Source of the DNA: Bradyrhizobium sp. CCBAU 53421
Lineage (GTDB): Bacteria; Pseudomonadota; Alphaproteobacteria; Rhizobiales; Xanthobacteraceae
NCBI RefSeq assembly: GCF_015291625.1
Contig: NZ_CP030047.1
Span: forward strand, 1,736,001 to 1,800,000
Direction: 5' to 3'
Length of the DNA: 64,000 bases
The notes beneath the pieces are model-generated. The model searched no databases, had not been told where the DNA came from, and saw only the letters and a list, made by a program, of their open reading frames with translations. The position numbers and the translations under genes were made by a program. Position 1 is the stretch's first letter; each line of letters opens with the position of its first letter. Of the stretch, positions 1 to 9,932 are shown piece by piece.

Positions 1-21
1 CCCATTCTCTCAGGAGAGCCT

Positions 22-1164
22 GTGATATCATTTGCCAATTGGGCTGCCGGCCTGCTTGGGACGCGGCTTGCGTTTTTTGTTGCCGGATTTGGCCTCGCGG
101 CGTGGGCGCCTTTGGTGCCGCTCGCCAAGGAGCGGCTCGCGGTAGATGACCGCATGCTTGGTCTTCTGCTGCTCTGCCTCGGAATGGGATCCGTTCTCGC
201 TATGCTTTTGACCAGCGTGTCGAATGCGCGATACGGCAGCAAGCCCATTATCTTCGTGGGTGGACTCGGCCTCACGCTTATCCTGCCGTGGCTTGCTATC
301 GCCGGAACACCTCTTGCGCTCGGCGCCACGCTGTTTGCGTTCGGCGTTTCACTGGGTGCGATCGATGTAGCCATGAACATCTATGCGATTGAACTGGAGC
401 GCGCCACCGGCCGCCCATTGATGTCCGGCTTCCATGCCCATTACAGCATCGGCGAATTCACCGGCTCTGCTGCCGTGACTGTGTTCCTTTCGCTTCAGCT
501 TGGTCCGCTTTCTTCGACGTTAGTCTGTTCGACGTTTATGATGATCGCGATTGTGTCGGCCTGGCCGCGGTTGACCGCGACTAGTGTAAGGCAGCGGGGG
601 CCTGTGTTTGTCTTGCCCCATCGCAGTGTGGTGCTAATAGCTGCGCTGGCGGCTATTACGTTTCTTGTCGAAGGTGCAATGCTTGATTGGAGCGCTTTGC
701 TTCTCGTTGGGCAAGATCTTCTCGTTGAGGCGCATGGAGGTCTTGGCTGTATGCTCTTCGCCATCGCGATGACTGCGGGACGTCTCGGCGGAGATGCCGT
801 GGTGGAGCGAATCGGCGACCGTGCCACATTGATGCTCGGAACTCTACCAATCATGATAGGCTTCCTGGCTGTGGTCGCCGCGCCGGTTGCGGTGATTGCC
901 ATGGCGGGTTTCCTTCTTATTGGATTGGGTATTTCAAATGTTGTACCTGTACTGTGTCGCCGCGCCGGCAAACAGAAGGTGATGCCGGTAGGCGTTGCGA
1001 TCGCGGTCATCACGACAGCTGGCTACGCGGGTATACTGATGGGTCCCGCCAGCATCGGGCTCGTCGCACACATGACCGGCTTGCCTTTTGCGTTCGGCAT
1101 GTTAGGCGCGCTCATGTGCATCGTCACGCTGTCGGCGCGGATGGTTATGGCCGACCCTCGCTAG
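22..1164 (+). CDS. MFS transporter
   Basis: A 380-residue, almost entirely hydrophobic protein with the spacing of about twelve membrane helices, typical in length for a major facilitator superfamily permease. The loop after helix 2 contains SNARYGSKPII, a degenerate form of the family's conserved cytoplasmic loop. Overall layout resembles the YbjJ-type subgroup, but the substrate cannot be told. The start is an ATG preceded by CAGGAGAG about 8 bases upstream. Codon use is less G/C-biased than in most of the window, which fits the mosaic character of the first 9 kb. It stands alone, convergent with the fcl/gmd pair. Confidence 0.8.
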   Translation: MISFANWAAGLLGTRLAFFVAGFGLAAWAPLVPLAKERLAVDDRMLGLLLLCLGMGSVLAMLLTSVSNARYGSKPIIFVGGLGLTLILPWLAIAGTPLALGATLFAFGVSLGAIDVAMNIYAIELERATGRPLMSGFHAHYSIGEFTGSAAVTVFLSLQLGPLSSTLVCSTFMMIAIVSAWPRLTATSVRQRGPVFVLPHRSVVLIAALAAITFLVEGAMLDWSALLLVGQDLLVEAHGGLGCMLFAIAMTAGRLGGDAVVERIGDRATLMLGTLPIMIGFLAVVAAPVAVIAMAGFLLIGLGISNVVPVLCRRAGKQKVMPVGVAIAVITTAGYAGILMGPASIGLVAHMTGLPFAFGMLGALMCIVTLSARMVMADPR

Positions 1165-1414
1165 GCCGCCGATCGAGAGGAAAGGCACACCGGCACGTTT
1201 CGAGCCAATGATCGGCTGCGGCGCCGGCGTTCAAGGCTGAGAGTCGATCAGCTCTCAACCTGATAGCAGTAAAACGGTACGTCTCGATCACAACCGTTCC
1301 TCTGTTCCTGCGAGTTGGCTCGCTGAACCGTAGCTAGGATGTGCGTGTCACTTGGATGATCGAGCGTCCAACCGAGCGCTGCTGACGAAGAGCGTTGGGC
1401 AACGCGCGGCAAAG
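1165..1414. other. intergenic stretch, no gene seen
   Basis: Lies between the convergent ends of the MFS gene and fcl. The short ORFs here lack a recognisable protein or a good ribosome binding site. Base composition is more even than in the core genes. No terminator hairpin with a T-run was found. Confidence 0.4.
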
Positions 1415-2458
1415 TTAATCGTCACGCGAGCGACGGGGCCAGCTAGGGGATACCCGCGCACGGATCCTCGGATGGGCCTGCTTACGCCACTTGTCGGGGA
1501 TAAGCAGTGCCGTCCATTTGCTGTCGGCGAGATATGCCCGATACGCTAGCTGAATGCCATCTTCCAGCGAGGTCTGGGCACGCCAGCCGAGCCCGGCCAG
1601 ACGACTGATGTCGAGCAGCTTGCGCGGCGTGCCGTCCGGGCGCGACGTGTCGAAGCTGATCTCACCGCGAAAACCGACGGCGGCCGCGACCATGAGTGCG
1701 GACTCGGCGATGGTGATGTCCTCGCCGGTGCCGATATTGACCAGTTCGGGCGAGGAATAGGTCTTCATCAGGTGGATGCAGGCGTCGGCGAGATCGTCGA
1801 CATAGAGGAATTCGCGGCGCGGCGTGCCGGTGCCCCACACCACGACATTGCCGGCGCCGAAGACCTTGGCCTCGTGGAAACGGCGGATCAGCGCGGCGAC
1901 GACGTGGCTGTATTCGGGATGATAATTGTCGCCGGGACCGTAGAGATTGGTCGGCATCACGCTGATGAAATCGGCGCCATACTGGCTGCGATAGGCCTCG
2001 GCCATCTTGATGCCGGCGATCTTGGCGATCGCATAGGGCTCGTTGGTCGGCTCCAGCGGGCCGGTCAGCATCGAATCCTCGCGCAGCGGCTGCGGCGCCA
2101 GCCGCGGATAGATGCAGGAGGAGCCGAAGAACATCAGCTTCTCGCATCCATTGGCATGCGCCGCCTGGATCACGTTGCTCGAGATCGCCAGATTGTCGTA
2201 GAGGAATTCCGCCCGCAGCGTGTTGTTGGCGACGATGCCGCCGACCTTGGCGGCGGCAAGGAACACGGCCTGCGGCCGCTTCGCGGCAAACCAGGCATTC
2301 ACCGCGGCCTGGTCGCGCAGGTCGACCTCGCTGCGCGACACCGTCAGCAACTCGGCCCCTTCGCGCGCCAGCCGGCGCATCAGCGCCGAGCCGACCATGC
2401 CGCGATGGCCGGCAACGAAGACCGTCTTGCCCTTCAGTTCAAACGCCGTGCTTGCCAT
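1415..2458 (-). CDS. fcl: GDP-L-fucose synthase, altered C-terminus
   Basis: Epimerase-reductase that converts GDP-4-keto-6-deoxymannose to GDP-L-fucose with NADPH. Visible motifs: N-terminal Rossmann loop [12 protein letters not shown], catalytic SSCIYP serine region and the Y-x3-K pair in [10 protein letters not shown], and the substrate segment [18 protein letters not shown]. The body ends normally at about [11 protein letters not shown]. About 33 basic residues then follow that do not look like the family ([17 protein letters not shown]...), so the 3' end was probably replaced by recombination. I chose the ATG at 2458 ([10 protein letters not shown]), which overlaps the gmd stop by about 20 bases; an ATG at 2467 is possible. 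The product could supply fucose for Nod factor (NolK role) or for surface polysaccharide; the sequence does not decide this. Confidence 0.9.
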   Translation of the reverse strand: MASTAFELKGKTVFVAGHRGMVGSALMRRLAREGAELLTVSRSEVDLRDQAAVNAWFAAKRPQAVFLAAAKVGGIVANNTLRAEFLYDNLAISSNVIQAAHANGCEKLMFFGSSCIYPRLAPQPLREDSMLTGPLEPTNEPYAIAKIAGIKMAEAYRSQYGADFISVMPTNLYGPGDNYHPEYSHVVAALIRRFHEAKVFGAGNVVVWGTGTPRREFLYVDDLADACIHLMKTYSSPELVNIGTGEDITIAESALMVAAAVGFRGEISFDTSRPDGTPRKLLDISRLAGLGWRAQTSLEDGIQLAYRAYLADSKWTALLIPDKWRKQAHPRIRARVSPSWPRRSRDD

Positions 2459-3524
2459 TGGCCGCATCCTGCCTGGCTTCGACGAGATCGCTGGCGACCA
2501 TTTCCTTCACCAGTTGCGCGAACGGCGTCTTCGGCGCCCAGCCGAGCTTGGCGCGCGCCTTGCTGGCGTCGCCAATCAGAAGATCGACCTCGGTCGGGCG
2601 GAAATAGGCCGGGTCGATCTGCACCAGCGTATTGCCGGACGCCTTGTCGACGCCGACCTCCTCGACGCCCTTGCCGCGCCATTCGATGCTGCGGCCGACT
2701 TCCGCAAATGCCAGCTCGACGAACTCACGGACCGAGCGCGTCTCGCCGGTCGCGAGCACGAAGTCGCCGGGCTCGTCCACCTGCAGGATCTTGTGCATAC
2801 CCTCAACATAGTCGCGGGCGTGACCCCAGTCGCGCTTGGCATCGAGATTGCCGAGAAAGAGCTTGTTCTCCAGGCCGACCTCGATGCGGGCGACGGCGCG
2901 GGTGATCTTGCGCGTCACGAAGGTCTCGCCGCGGATCGGGCTCTCGTGGTTGAACAGGATGCCGTTGCTCGCGAACATGCCATAGGCCTCGCGGTAGTTC
3001 ACCGTGATCCAGTAGCCGTAGAGTTTGGCGACGCCATAGGGCGAGCGCGGGTAGAATGGCGTGGTCTCCTTCTGCGGCACCTCTTGCACGAGCCCGTAAA
3101 GCTCCGAGGTCGAGGCCTGGTAGAACCGCGTCTCCTTTTCCATGCCGAGGATGCGGATCGCCTCCAGCAGCCGCAGCACGCCGATCGCGTCGGCGTTGGC
3201 GGTGTATTCCGGGCTCTCGAAACTGACCTGGACGTGGCTCTGGGCGGCGAGGTTATAGATCTCGGTCGGCCGGATCTGCTGCACCAGGCGGATCAGATTG
3301 GTCGAATCCGTCATGTCGCCGTAGTGCATCAGGAACGGCACGTTGCCGGCATGCGGATCCTGGTAGAGATGGTCGACGCGCGCGGTGTTGAACGAGGACG
3401 ACCGGCGCTTGATCCCGTGCACGGTGTAGCCGAGACCGAGCAGATATTCGGCGAGATACGCGCCGTCCTGCCCGGTAGCGCCGGTGATCAGCGCAACGCG
3501 CCGCTTTGAATCCTGAGCCGCCAT
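2439..3524 (-). CDS. gmd: GDP-mannose 4,6-dehydratase
   Basis: Short-chain dehydrogenase-fold enzyme that makes GDP-4-keto-6-deoxy-D-mannose from GDP-mannose, the step before fcl. Its 361 residues match the family. The Rossmann motif [17 protein letters not shown] is near residue 13, the arginine-rich NADP loop [11 protein letters not shown] follows, and the catalytic set is TSELYG with [10 protein letters not shown] (Tyr-x3-Lys) near residue 155. It is the first gene of a two-gene operon with fcl and overlaps it. The rhizobial noeL gene belongs to this family, but a general polysaccharide role is equally possible. Confidence 0.95.
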   Translation of the reverse strand: MAAQDSKRRVALITGATGQDGAYLAEYLLGLGYTVHGIKRRSSSFNTARVDHLYQDPHAGNVPFLMHYGDMTDSTNLIRLVQQIRPTEIYNLAAQSHVQVSFESPEYTANADAIGVLRLLEAIRILGMEKETRFYQASTSELYGLVQEVPQKETTPFYPRSPYGVAKLYGYWITVNYREAYGMFASNGILFNHESPIRGETFVTRKITRAVARIEVGLENKLFLGNLDAKRDWGHARDYVEGMHKILQVDEPGDFVLATGETRSVREFVELAFAEVGRSIEWRGKGVEEVGVDKASGNTLVQIDPAYFRPTEVDLLIGDASKARAKLGWAPKTPFAQLVKEMVASDLVEARQDAANGKHGV

Positions 3525-4981
3525 GGTTTCTCTTAGTTCTGCCGGAACGAGGGCGCCCTTTCGAAACGCGATTTGCGAAGCGCTTTCTCGATCTAGATGC
3601 GCAAGCGCGCACCATCCGCAATAAGGGAAAAGCGATCGTTACTCTAGTCATACACTTCACATGGAAATGCGCACTATATACATTGATTTATTCTCGACTG
3701 TACCATTCAGATTCAAGAAAAGAACGTCAGCTAACACACGCGACCCGCCTGACACCCCGCGATGATCCTAAGCAAACGAGCTGAACGAAAACGCCGCACA
3801 CGCAGCCCAGTTAGACGCGCTGCTCCAGCGATGTTTCCTGTGAGATAGATGCCGACGGTCTGTGTTCCCTATCCATCTCCAGGTACATGCTGTATCCATT
3901 TTGCGTGGTGCGCCACGGTCGAATAGAGCGATGTGCTGAGGTGCGGTTGTCGTCGCATTTATTGGGAATGACGGCATGCAAGCCAGCGCGCAGTGAAGCT
4001 GCACACCAATCTCGTGTTCTACAAAGCGCCGAACCTAAGAGTCCGAATAGAGCACGTAATCTGGTCAATAGGGGCATCGACCTCTGCGCTTCTGCCAATA
4101 GTGCAGCTCGCGTAGGAAGTGGACGGTAGACGCAAGACGAAATGATGAAGAATAGCAAACGTCGGTATAGTTCTTCGAACGTTTCGATATCGAAAGCTTA
4201 CGTTCGTACAATAGGGTGTTCGATGCCAATCGTATAGCTTACATCCGAGTATGATGAGCGTCTTAAGCCGGCACGAACACAGGACAATACATACTAGAGC
4301 GGCTGCGTAAACACACCGACACCCAGCCATGTGGAGAGTGCCGTGAGGCTGCATCCTTCTGTCCAATGGGGCGCGGTCGGTGCAAGCCTCTCGTGGAGAC
4401 CCTCGGTGAGGTGCGGGGACTCAGTGCTCCCACACTAGCTGCTAACCGGATCGGCCGTATCGCCGCTCGTTTCTCGGAAGTTTGAGCTGAAGAGCCATGA
4501 ATGGCTCATCAGCGACGATGAGCCAAATAAGACATGACGTTTTACTGTGAGACAACTGGTCTGTCGATCTGGTTCAAATGTCCTCAATCTATGAAGCCTG
4601 CCGCCCTGCGCGATATATCCTCGCACCAGGCTTATTGCGACGCCGGTCGTTATCGTCGCCATCGAGCAACAGATCTGTTTGTGCCAGGGTTAGATGCCGC
4701 ACCAAGCCGCGCAAGCGTGCCTGCATATAGAGCCCACCTCGAAGCAGTCACGCCATTCGCAGCCGCATCGCAGTTTGTACTCGATAGCGGACAACCAAAG
4801 GCGGAGCGTGGCTGGGCGAGGCGATGGTTGAAAAAACCGAACTCACGCCTGTGAATGCGACGGTGACAGGCAACTGCATCAAATTCAAAACTCGATACCC
4901 ATTCCCAATTGGGCGCGAATTTCGTGAAAATGCTCCTTTAGGGGACGTTTGGCTTCTCGAACTTGGGCTGCACTGATCGAT
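3525..4981. other. gene-poor, more AT-rich stretch
   Basis: About 1.45 kb between the divergent gmd and glmS genes. Base composition is clearly more balanced than in the flanking genes. The small ORFs in all frames (for example 3811-4158 on minus, 4534-4854 on plus) have no recognisable domain, biased composition and no convincing ribosome binding site, so I do not call them. A perfect 9-bp hairpin lies at 4502-4525. No nod box or other known promoter was recognised. It may be remnant DNA of a laterally acquired island. Confidence 0.5.
4502..4525. terminator. perfect 9-bp hairpin
   Basis: Arms TGGCTCATC and GATGAGCCA pair perfectly around the loop AGCGAC and are followed by AAATAAG. It could be the terminator of a lost gene or a regulatory palindrome. 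There is no T-run, so termination is only one reading. Confidence 0.35.
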
Positions 4982-6808
4982 ATGTGTGGAATAGTAGGCA
5001 TCTTGGGACGTGGTCCGGTCGCTGGGCAATTGGTCGCTTCGCTCAGACGATTGGAATATCGGGGCTATGACTCCGCGGGCGTCGCGACGCTCGAAGGTCT
5101 CCGTATCGAGCGCCGGCGCGCTGAAGGTAAGCTGAGAAACCTTGAGGAGCGGCTGCGCGATTATCCGCCGTCGGGTCATAGCGGTATTGGTCACACTCGC
5201 TGGGCGACGCATGGAAAACCGACCGAGAGCAATGCTCACCCGCACGCAACGGAAAATGTGGCGGTCGTTCATAACGGGATCATCGAGAATTTCCGCGAAC
5301 TGCGGGACGAACTGGAGCGAAATGGAGCTCATTTCAGCTCAGAGACTGACACCGAGGTGGTGGCGCATCTCGTCGAATCGTACCTCAAGAATGGCTACTC
5401 GCCGCAGGATGCGGTACAAGCCTCGCTGCCACGACTACGCGGAGCTTTCGCTCTGGCACTCCTGTTCAAAGGCCATGAGGATCTTTTGATCGGCGCGCGC
5501 AAGGGGTCGCCCCTTGCGATCGGGCATGGTACCGGCGAGGTTTATCTGGGATCTGACGCGATCGCACTCGCACCCTTGACCGATGCCATCACCTATCTTG
5601 AAGACGGCGACTGGGCCGTGCTTACCCGCACGATCTGCATGATCTATGGCGCAGACGGGACTGTCGTCCATCGGGAAACATCAAAGTCTGGCGTGTCGTC
5701 ACTCCTGGTGGACAAGGCGAACTACCGTCACTTCATGGCCAAGGAAATCCACGAGCAGCCGACAGCGGTCGGGCAGACATTGGCGCATTATCTCGATATG
5801 GCGGCCGAGCGCATAGCCCTGCCGCTCACACTACCGTTCGACTTTAACTTCATTCAGCGCATCTCAATTACGGCGTGCGGCACGGCAAGCTATGCCGGTT
5901 ATATCGCCAAATACTGGTTCGAGCGGCTGGCGCGCCTGCCTGTCGAAATCGATGTTGCGTCCGAGTTCCGCTACAGGGAGGCGCCTCTGCGCCACGGTGA
6001 TCTCGCGATCGTCATCTCGCAGTCGGGGGAAACTGCCGACACGCTGGCTGCGTTGCGCTATGCCAAGAGCCAGGGCCTGCACACGATATCCGTGGTCAAC
6101 GTCCCGACGTCGACGATCGCGCGCGAGAGCGAATCCGTGCTGCCGACACTGGCCGGTCCAGAAATCGGCGTCGCCTCCACCAAGGCATTCGTCTGCCAGC
6201 TGGCGGTGATGGCGGCGGTTGCCGTCGCAGCAGGCAGGGAGCGCGGCATACTGTCCGAGATCGATGAATCGAAGCTCGTACGCGAGCTCATCGAAGTGCC
6301 TCGGCTGATTGCTGCGGCGCTGTTGGTCGAACCACAGATCGAGAAGCTCGCGCGTGATATCGCAAAGTCGAGCGACGTGCTCTATCTCGGCCGAGGCACA
6401 TCGGCGCCCCTGGCGTTAGAAGGCGCGCTCAAGTTGAAGGAAATCTCCTATATCCACTCGGAAGGTTATGCCGCCGGCGAGCTCAAGCACGGACCAATCG
6501 CATTAATCGATGAGACCGTGCCCGTGGTGGTGATAGCGCCTTACGACGACGTCTTCGAGAAAACAGTCTCGAACATGCAAGAAGTCGCCGCTCGAGGCGG
6601 CAACATTATTTTGATCACCGATGCGAAGGGCGCTTCGGACGCGACGGTGGATACGCTCATGACCATTGTGTTGCCAAACATGGCTGCAAGCTTTACGCCC
6701 ATGGTTTATGCCATCGCGGTGCAACTGCTAGCCTATCATACCGCCGTGGTTATGGGGACGGACGTGGATCAACCGCGTAATCTTGCAAAATCGGTCACTG
6801 TTGAATAG
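4982..6808 (+). CDS. glmS: Glutamine-fructose-6-phosphate aminotransferase (GlmS/NodM type)
   Basis: Makes glucosamine-6-phosphate from fructose-6-phosphate and glutamine, the entry step to UDP-GlcNAc. I start at the ATG followed by TGT because mature enzymes need Cys at position 2 as N-terminal nucleophile (MCGIVGI); an upstream in-frame ATG at 4949 would bury it. The protein is 608 residues, the usual length. Residues 1 to about 230 form the class II amidotransferase domain (HTRWATHG, GSDAIAL). Two SIS sugar-isomerase domains follow (SQSGETADTL, ASTKAFV, SEGYAAGELKHGP), ending in the family's DQPRNLAKSVTVE. It is surrounded by island-like DNA and IS remnants, so it may be the symbiotic paralogue NodM rather than housekeeping GlmS. 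The two cannot be separated by motif. Confidence 0.93.
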   Translation: MCGIVGILGRGPVAGQLVASLRRLEYRGYDSAGVATLEGLRIERRRAEGKLRNLEERLRDYPPSGHSGIGHTRWATHGKPTESNAHPHATENVAVVHNGIIENFRELRDELERNGAHFSSETDTEVVAHLVESYLKNGYSPQDAVQASLPRLRGAFALALLFKGHEDLLIGARKGSPLAIGHGTGEVYLGSDAIALAPLTDAITYLEDGDWAVLTRTICMIYGADGTVVHRETSKSGVSSLLVDKANYRHFMAKEIHEQPTAVGQTLAHYLDMAAERIALPLTLPFDFNFIQRISITACGTASYAGYIAKYWFERLARLPVEIDVASEFRYREAPLRHGDLAIVISQSGETADTLAALRYAKSQGLHTISVVNVPTSTIARESESVLPTLAGPEIGVASTKAFVCQLAVMAAVAVAAGRERGILSEIDESKLVRELIEVPRLIAAALLVEPQIEKLARDIAKSSDVLYLGRGTSAPLALEGALKLKEISYIHSEGYAAGELKHGPIALIDETVPVVVIAPYDDVFEKTVSNMQEVAARGGNIILITDAKGASDATVDTLMTIVLPNMAASFTPMVYAIAVQLLAYHTAVVMGTDVDQPRNLAKSVTVE

Positions 6809-7149
6809 ACGCCGCAGGAACGTCGACGTGCTCTCCCGCGGCAGTTCTGCGATACAAGAACATGACAGATTATAGTCTGGCTCGCCGCCGCGTCCTGGCG
6901 GAGATTATGGAGACTACGATCTGGGTAGGCTCTGTCCGGCGCCAACTGACCCTCGGAAGGAGGGCGATGGCCCGAAAAGGCGAGCTTTCGGGCGCCTTCA
7001 TTCGTGATGGACGCCTAGCATCACAGTTGCAGTTTTCGTTTGAGGTGAGCGGGCCGTGCGTCGGCCTGGTGAGCTCGCCGCCAGAGCGACCATGCGAGAA
7101 CACGGTCGATCGAGATGCGCCGCTGAGCGAGCTTGATAGCGATGCGACG

Positions 7150-7819
7150 GATTTCCTGGATCGGCCAGCGACGCCGCGCGCGATCGAAGATGCCCGGATC
7201 GAGGCAGTGATCGTCCGCACCCTTGAGACGAACCGCCCAACGCCACTCACTGGAGCTCGCGCAGCATGGCGAGGGCCAGTGGACTGTCGGTCTCGACGGT
7301 GCAGCGGATATGGCGCACCTTCGGCCTGCAACCGCATCGGCCCCGCCCGAGCGAGCCATCGTGCTGTGTGTCAACGAAAAGCCGCAGACCTAGGTGCTGG
7401 ATCGGAGCCAACCCTCGTTCCGCAGGCGCACCACGCGCCACAAAATTCCGCAAGTTTCTGATGAGATCGAAGTCGCCGTGCCGGACGATCTGGACGTTCT
7501 TCTCGTCATGGACAATTGCGCAACCCTTAAGACGCCGCTGATCCGTAACTGGCTGGCCAAGAGACCGCGCTGGCACGTCCATCTGACGCCAACCAGCTCA
7601 TCCTGGCTCAATCAGGTCGAACGTTTCGTTGCCCGCATCACCGAGCGCAAAATCAGGCGCGGCATCTACCGCACCGTGTTGGAGCTACGTGCTGAGATCA
7701 CGTCCTTCATCGAACAGCACAACGCCGACCCCAGCCCATTCCGATGGACCAAATCAGCCGACGACATTCTCAGCTCCATCGAACGCTTCTGCGCTTACAA
7801 TGTGTCAGCCAAGGCCTGA
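7150..7819 (+). pseudogene. IS630-family transposase remnant
   Basis: Decayed transposase read across at least three frames. One frame carries [15 protein letters not shown] (linker before the second helix-turn-helix). The next frame has [20 protein letters not shown] from about 7266 (second HTH), followed by a frameshift into [11 protein letters not shown], the first Asp/Glu segment. After an internal deletion a clean frame from about 7394 gives [30 protein letters not shown] and FIEQHNADPSPFRWTK, the C-terminal DDE region. Sequence between these blocks is missing compared with intact IS630 proteins, so it cannot work. The tail GGTTTAGGACACTAG at about 7838-7852 may be the right IS end; no matching left end was found. 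Confidence 0.8.
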
Positions 7820-8187
7820 AACGAGATGAACTTCTGGTTTAGGACACTAGATTATGCGCGATGTTCCGCATGCGGATTTTCGCCCGAAACGTCCGCGCGC
7901 CCATTGCTGTGCCGATCGCGGGCAATTTCCAGTGGAAAATGAACTCCCAATGCAAGGCTATCGAGTGGCGGGTGCTGCCCCAGCGCGCTCGCGAAAATTT
8001 CGCGCTTCAGGCTGCGGTCATGGGCTGCAGGTGATGATCCCGCAGCTGAGGCGGTCATCCCGGCATCGCTGTCTTCAGCAGCACAGCAGCTGCGATGGAA
8101 GTGGATCCGAGGCGACATGGGCTTGTGCATCGGGGCGGTCTAGCCAGGAAGGCTGCGCATTCTCGACTCTTCTATCGGAGATAAAAT
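7820..8187. other. intergenic, no convincing gene
   Basis: About 370 bases between the transposase remnant and the unknown ORF at 8188. The ORF at 7854-8348 has no recognised domain and overlaps the better-supported ORF. I looked for a tts box or a nod box and did not see one. Confidence 0.35.
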
Positions 8188-8800
8188 ATGACGGGCATTG
8201 GCCGAGCTGGCAAACCGCACGTTGGAGCAGGAGCCGACAGCACTGGGGTATCGAGCAGTTCGAGCCTAGAGTTCGGCCCCGTCCCTGGGGAACGCAGTCA
8301 ATCTTTCGACGCCGTCGTGGAGCGGATGCGCTCCGGGCCTCAAGATAGAACCGCGCCGCTCGTGAACCGGCAACCAACTTCGGATGTGGCGGCGCCAGGA
8401 CGAGACGAGATTAAGGCAGCGAAGCGAACGGTGGGCAGCCTGCTTGAGGACCTTAATACTTGTCGTAGGGCAGCCACGCGCGGCCGGACCTCGTCCGAGA
8501 GGCAAGAGCTGATCGATCAAGTCGTCAAGGCGGGCTTAGCAGTTCTGGACTACTACGCTGCTCTTCCCCCAGGTTTGGGGGGGCGCATTCTGCCCGACGA
8601 TCGGGCTCGCCAGCTCCGCGATGAGACGCTGGGCGCGGCTGACGAATGTAACGCCGTGGCCGCTACGATTTTCGATGGCCTCGAGAAGGGCAGACAGAGA
8701 GCAGCAGCCCTGCTCGGCAGGATCATCCGCACCGCTTCGCCTGATCAGCTGAACCGCGTGCTTTCAGGCGTGGAGCCCTACTATGAGCACTGCATGCGCA
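8188..8800 (+). CDS. unknown protein, truncated at a recombination junction
   Basis: ATG with a good GGAG site 7 bases upstream. About 200 residues look genuine: a Ser/Gly-rich N-terminus (about residues 1-40, including STGVSSSSSLEFG), then charged alpha-helical sequence such as GSLLEDLNTCRRAATRG and ECNAVAATIFDGLEKGRQ. After roughly 8800 the open frame continues to 9672, but there it only reads the antisense strand of the neighbouring TPR gene, so the original C-terminus has been lost. I recognise no family. A serine-rich, unstructured start can be a type III secretion signal, but that is a guess. Codon use is less G/C-biased than in the core genes. Confidence 0.45.
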
Positions 8801-9780
8801 TCGTTGTTCGTCGTGGCCGCGACCAGCGCGTGGTGCACGTCGGCGAAATGCGCGCCGGCCTTCGGGAAATAGCCGTCGCCATAGGCGGCGACATCCTTCC
8901 AGTGCGCTTCGAGACCGGTCTTGCCGGCGACCGACAGCCGCCACAGCAGCGAAGCCGTGTCGGTGTAGATATTGAGCGGCGGGTAGGGCCGGTTCGCCGG
9001 CTTGATGTGCTGCTCGTAAATGCCGAGCGCGCCGTCGGCGTCGCCTTCCTCGATCGCGATCAAGGCCAGGTGCCAGGCGAGATGGCCCTGCAGGAAGCTG
9101 GTGCGATCATTCGCCGGCAGCCAGGCGGAAAGGAAGCTGCGGCCTTCCGCCGCGTCGCCCTGCTCGAACAGCGCATGCGCCACGGCGTGTGCGGCGCCGG
9201 CGTTCTCCGGCTTCAGCGCATAGCCGCGCTCGGTGATGGCGCGGCCCGAGACCAGGTCGCCGGCTTCGGTCTTGGACCAGCCGAGATAGGTGAGGAACCA
9301 CCAATCGTCACCATAGTCGCCGGCATAACGTTCGGAGATTGCGAGCCGCGCGGCGTCGTGGTCGGACCGGCCCGAGAAGGCATAGAGGCCGAAGGCGCCG
9401 AGCAACAGCGAGAGTATCTGCGCATCGCGCGGATATTCGGCGAGATGCTGCTCGGCTGCGGCCATCGCCTTCTTGCCCTGGCCCTCGATCACGGACGCGA
9501 TGATCTCGATGTGCTGGCGCTCGCGCGGGGTCGCGGCCGGCGCGAGCTGGCGCGCATCGGTCGCCTTGGCGCGGGCCTTGGCACCTTCCATGTTGAGCTG
9601 GTGGACGCGGGCGCGGCCGAGATGGGCCAGCGCGAAATCGGGGTCCTCGGCGATCGCCGCCTCGAACGCTGAGTCGGCGCCGTGCAGCGCCGCCAGCATG
9701 CGATCGACGCCGTCGACATAATAGGCAGCGGCGCGGTCCGAATTGGTGGTCAGCGGCAGGCCGTAGCGGTCGTGAATCAT
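8764..9780 (-). pseudogene. TTC38-like tetratricopeptide protein, 3' truncated
   Basis: Reads as a tetratricopeptide-repeat protein of the TTC38 type: an N-terminal DRAAAYYVDGVDRMLA segment followed by helical pairs with TPR spacing (FEAAIAEDPDFALAHLGRARVH, AGAAHAVAHALFEQGDAAEG, FLQGHLAWHLALIAIEEGD). Family members run to about 440-470 residues; this frame stops at 338 and appears homologous only to about HFADVHHALVAAT (plus-strand position near 8800). The last residues are foreign and are shared, on the opposite strand, with the ORF at 8188. A rearrangement has therefore removed roughly the last quarter. The 5' end and start (ATG at 9780) look intact. Confidence 0.7.
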
Positions 9781-9932
9781 CGGTTGTCCTCCCGAGCTTG
9801 GCTGCGAAGTCTAGCAGAGGCGCGGAAGCCGACAATATTGCGGGAGATGTCCGTGAGGCGGTTGAGCCGATGGCGATCCGCCGCTAGTTTGCCGCCATCA
9901 TCGGACCTGAAGGGGAAGCGGGGCTTGCGGAC

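Noticed and set aside
1772..3509. Two long plus-strand ORFs opposite fcl and gmd
   Set aside because: They read the complement of well-recognised enzyme genes; long antisense frames are expected at high G/C in the third codon position.
4534..4854. 106-codon plus-strand ORF in the gene-poor block
   Set aside because: No recognisable fold or family and no good ribosome binding site; biased toward chance translation.
4860..4981. nod box before the glmS/nodM-type gene
   Set aside because: No sequence close to the nod-box consensus; only a short CCCAATTGGG palindrome is present.
7820..8187. tts box (type III secretion promoter) before the unknown ORF
   Set aside because: No match to the consensus was seen, so the effector idea stays a guess.
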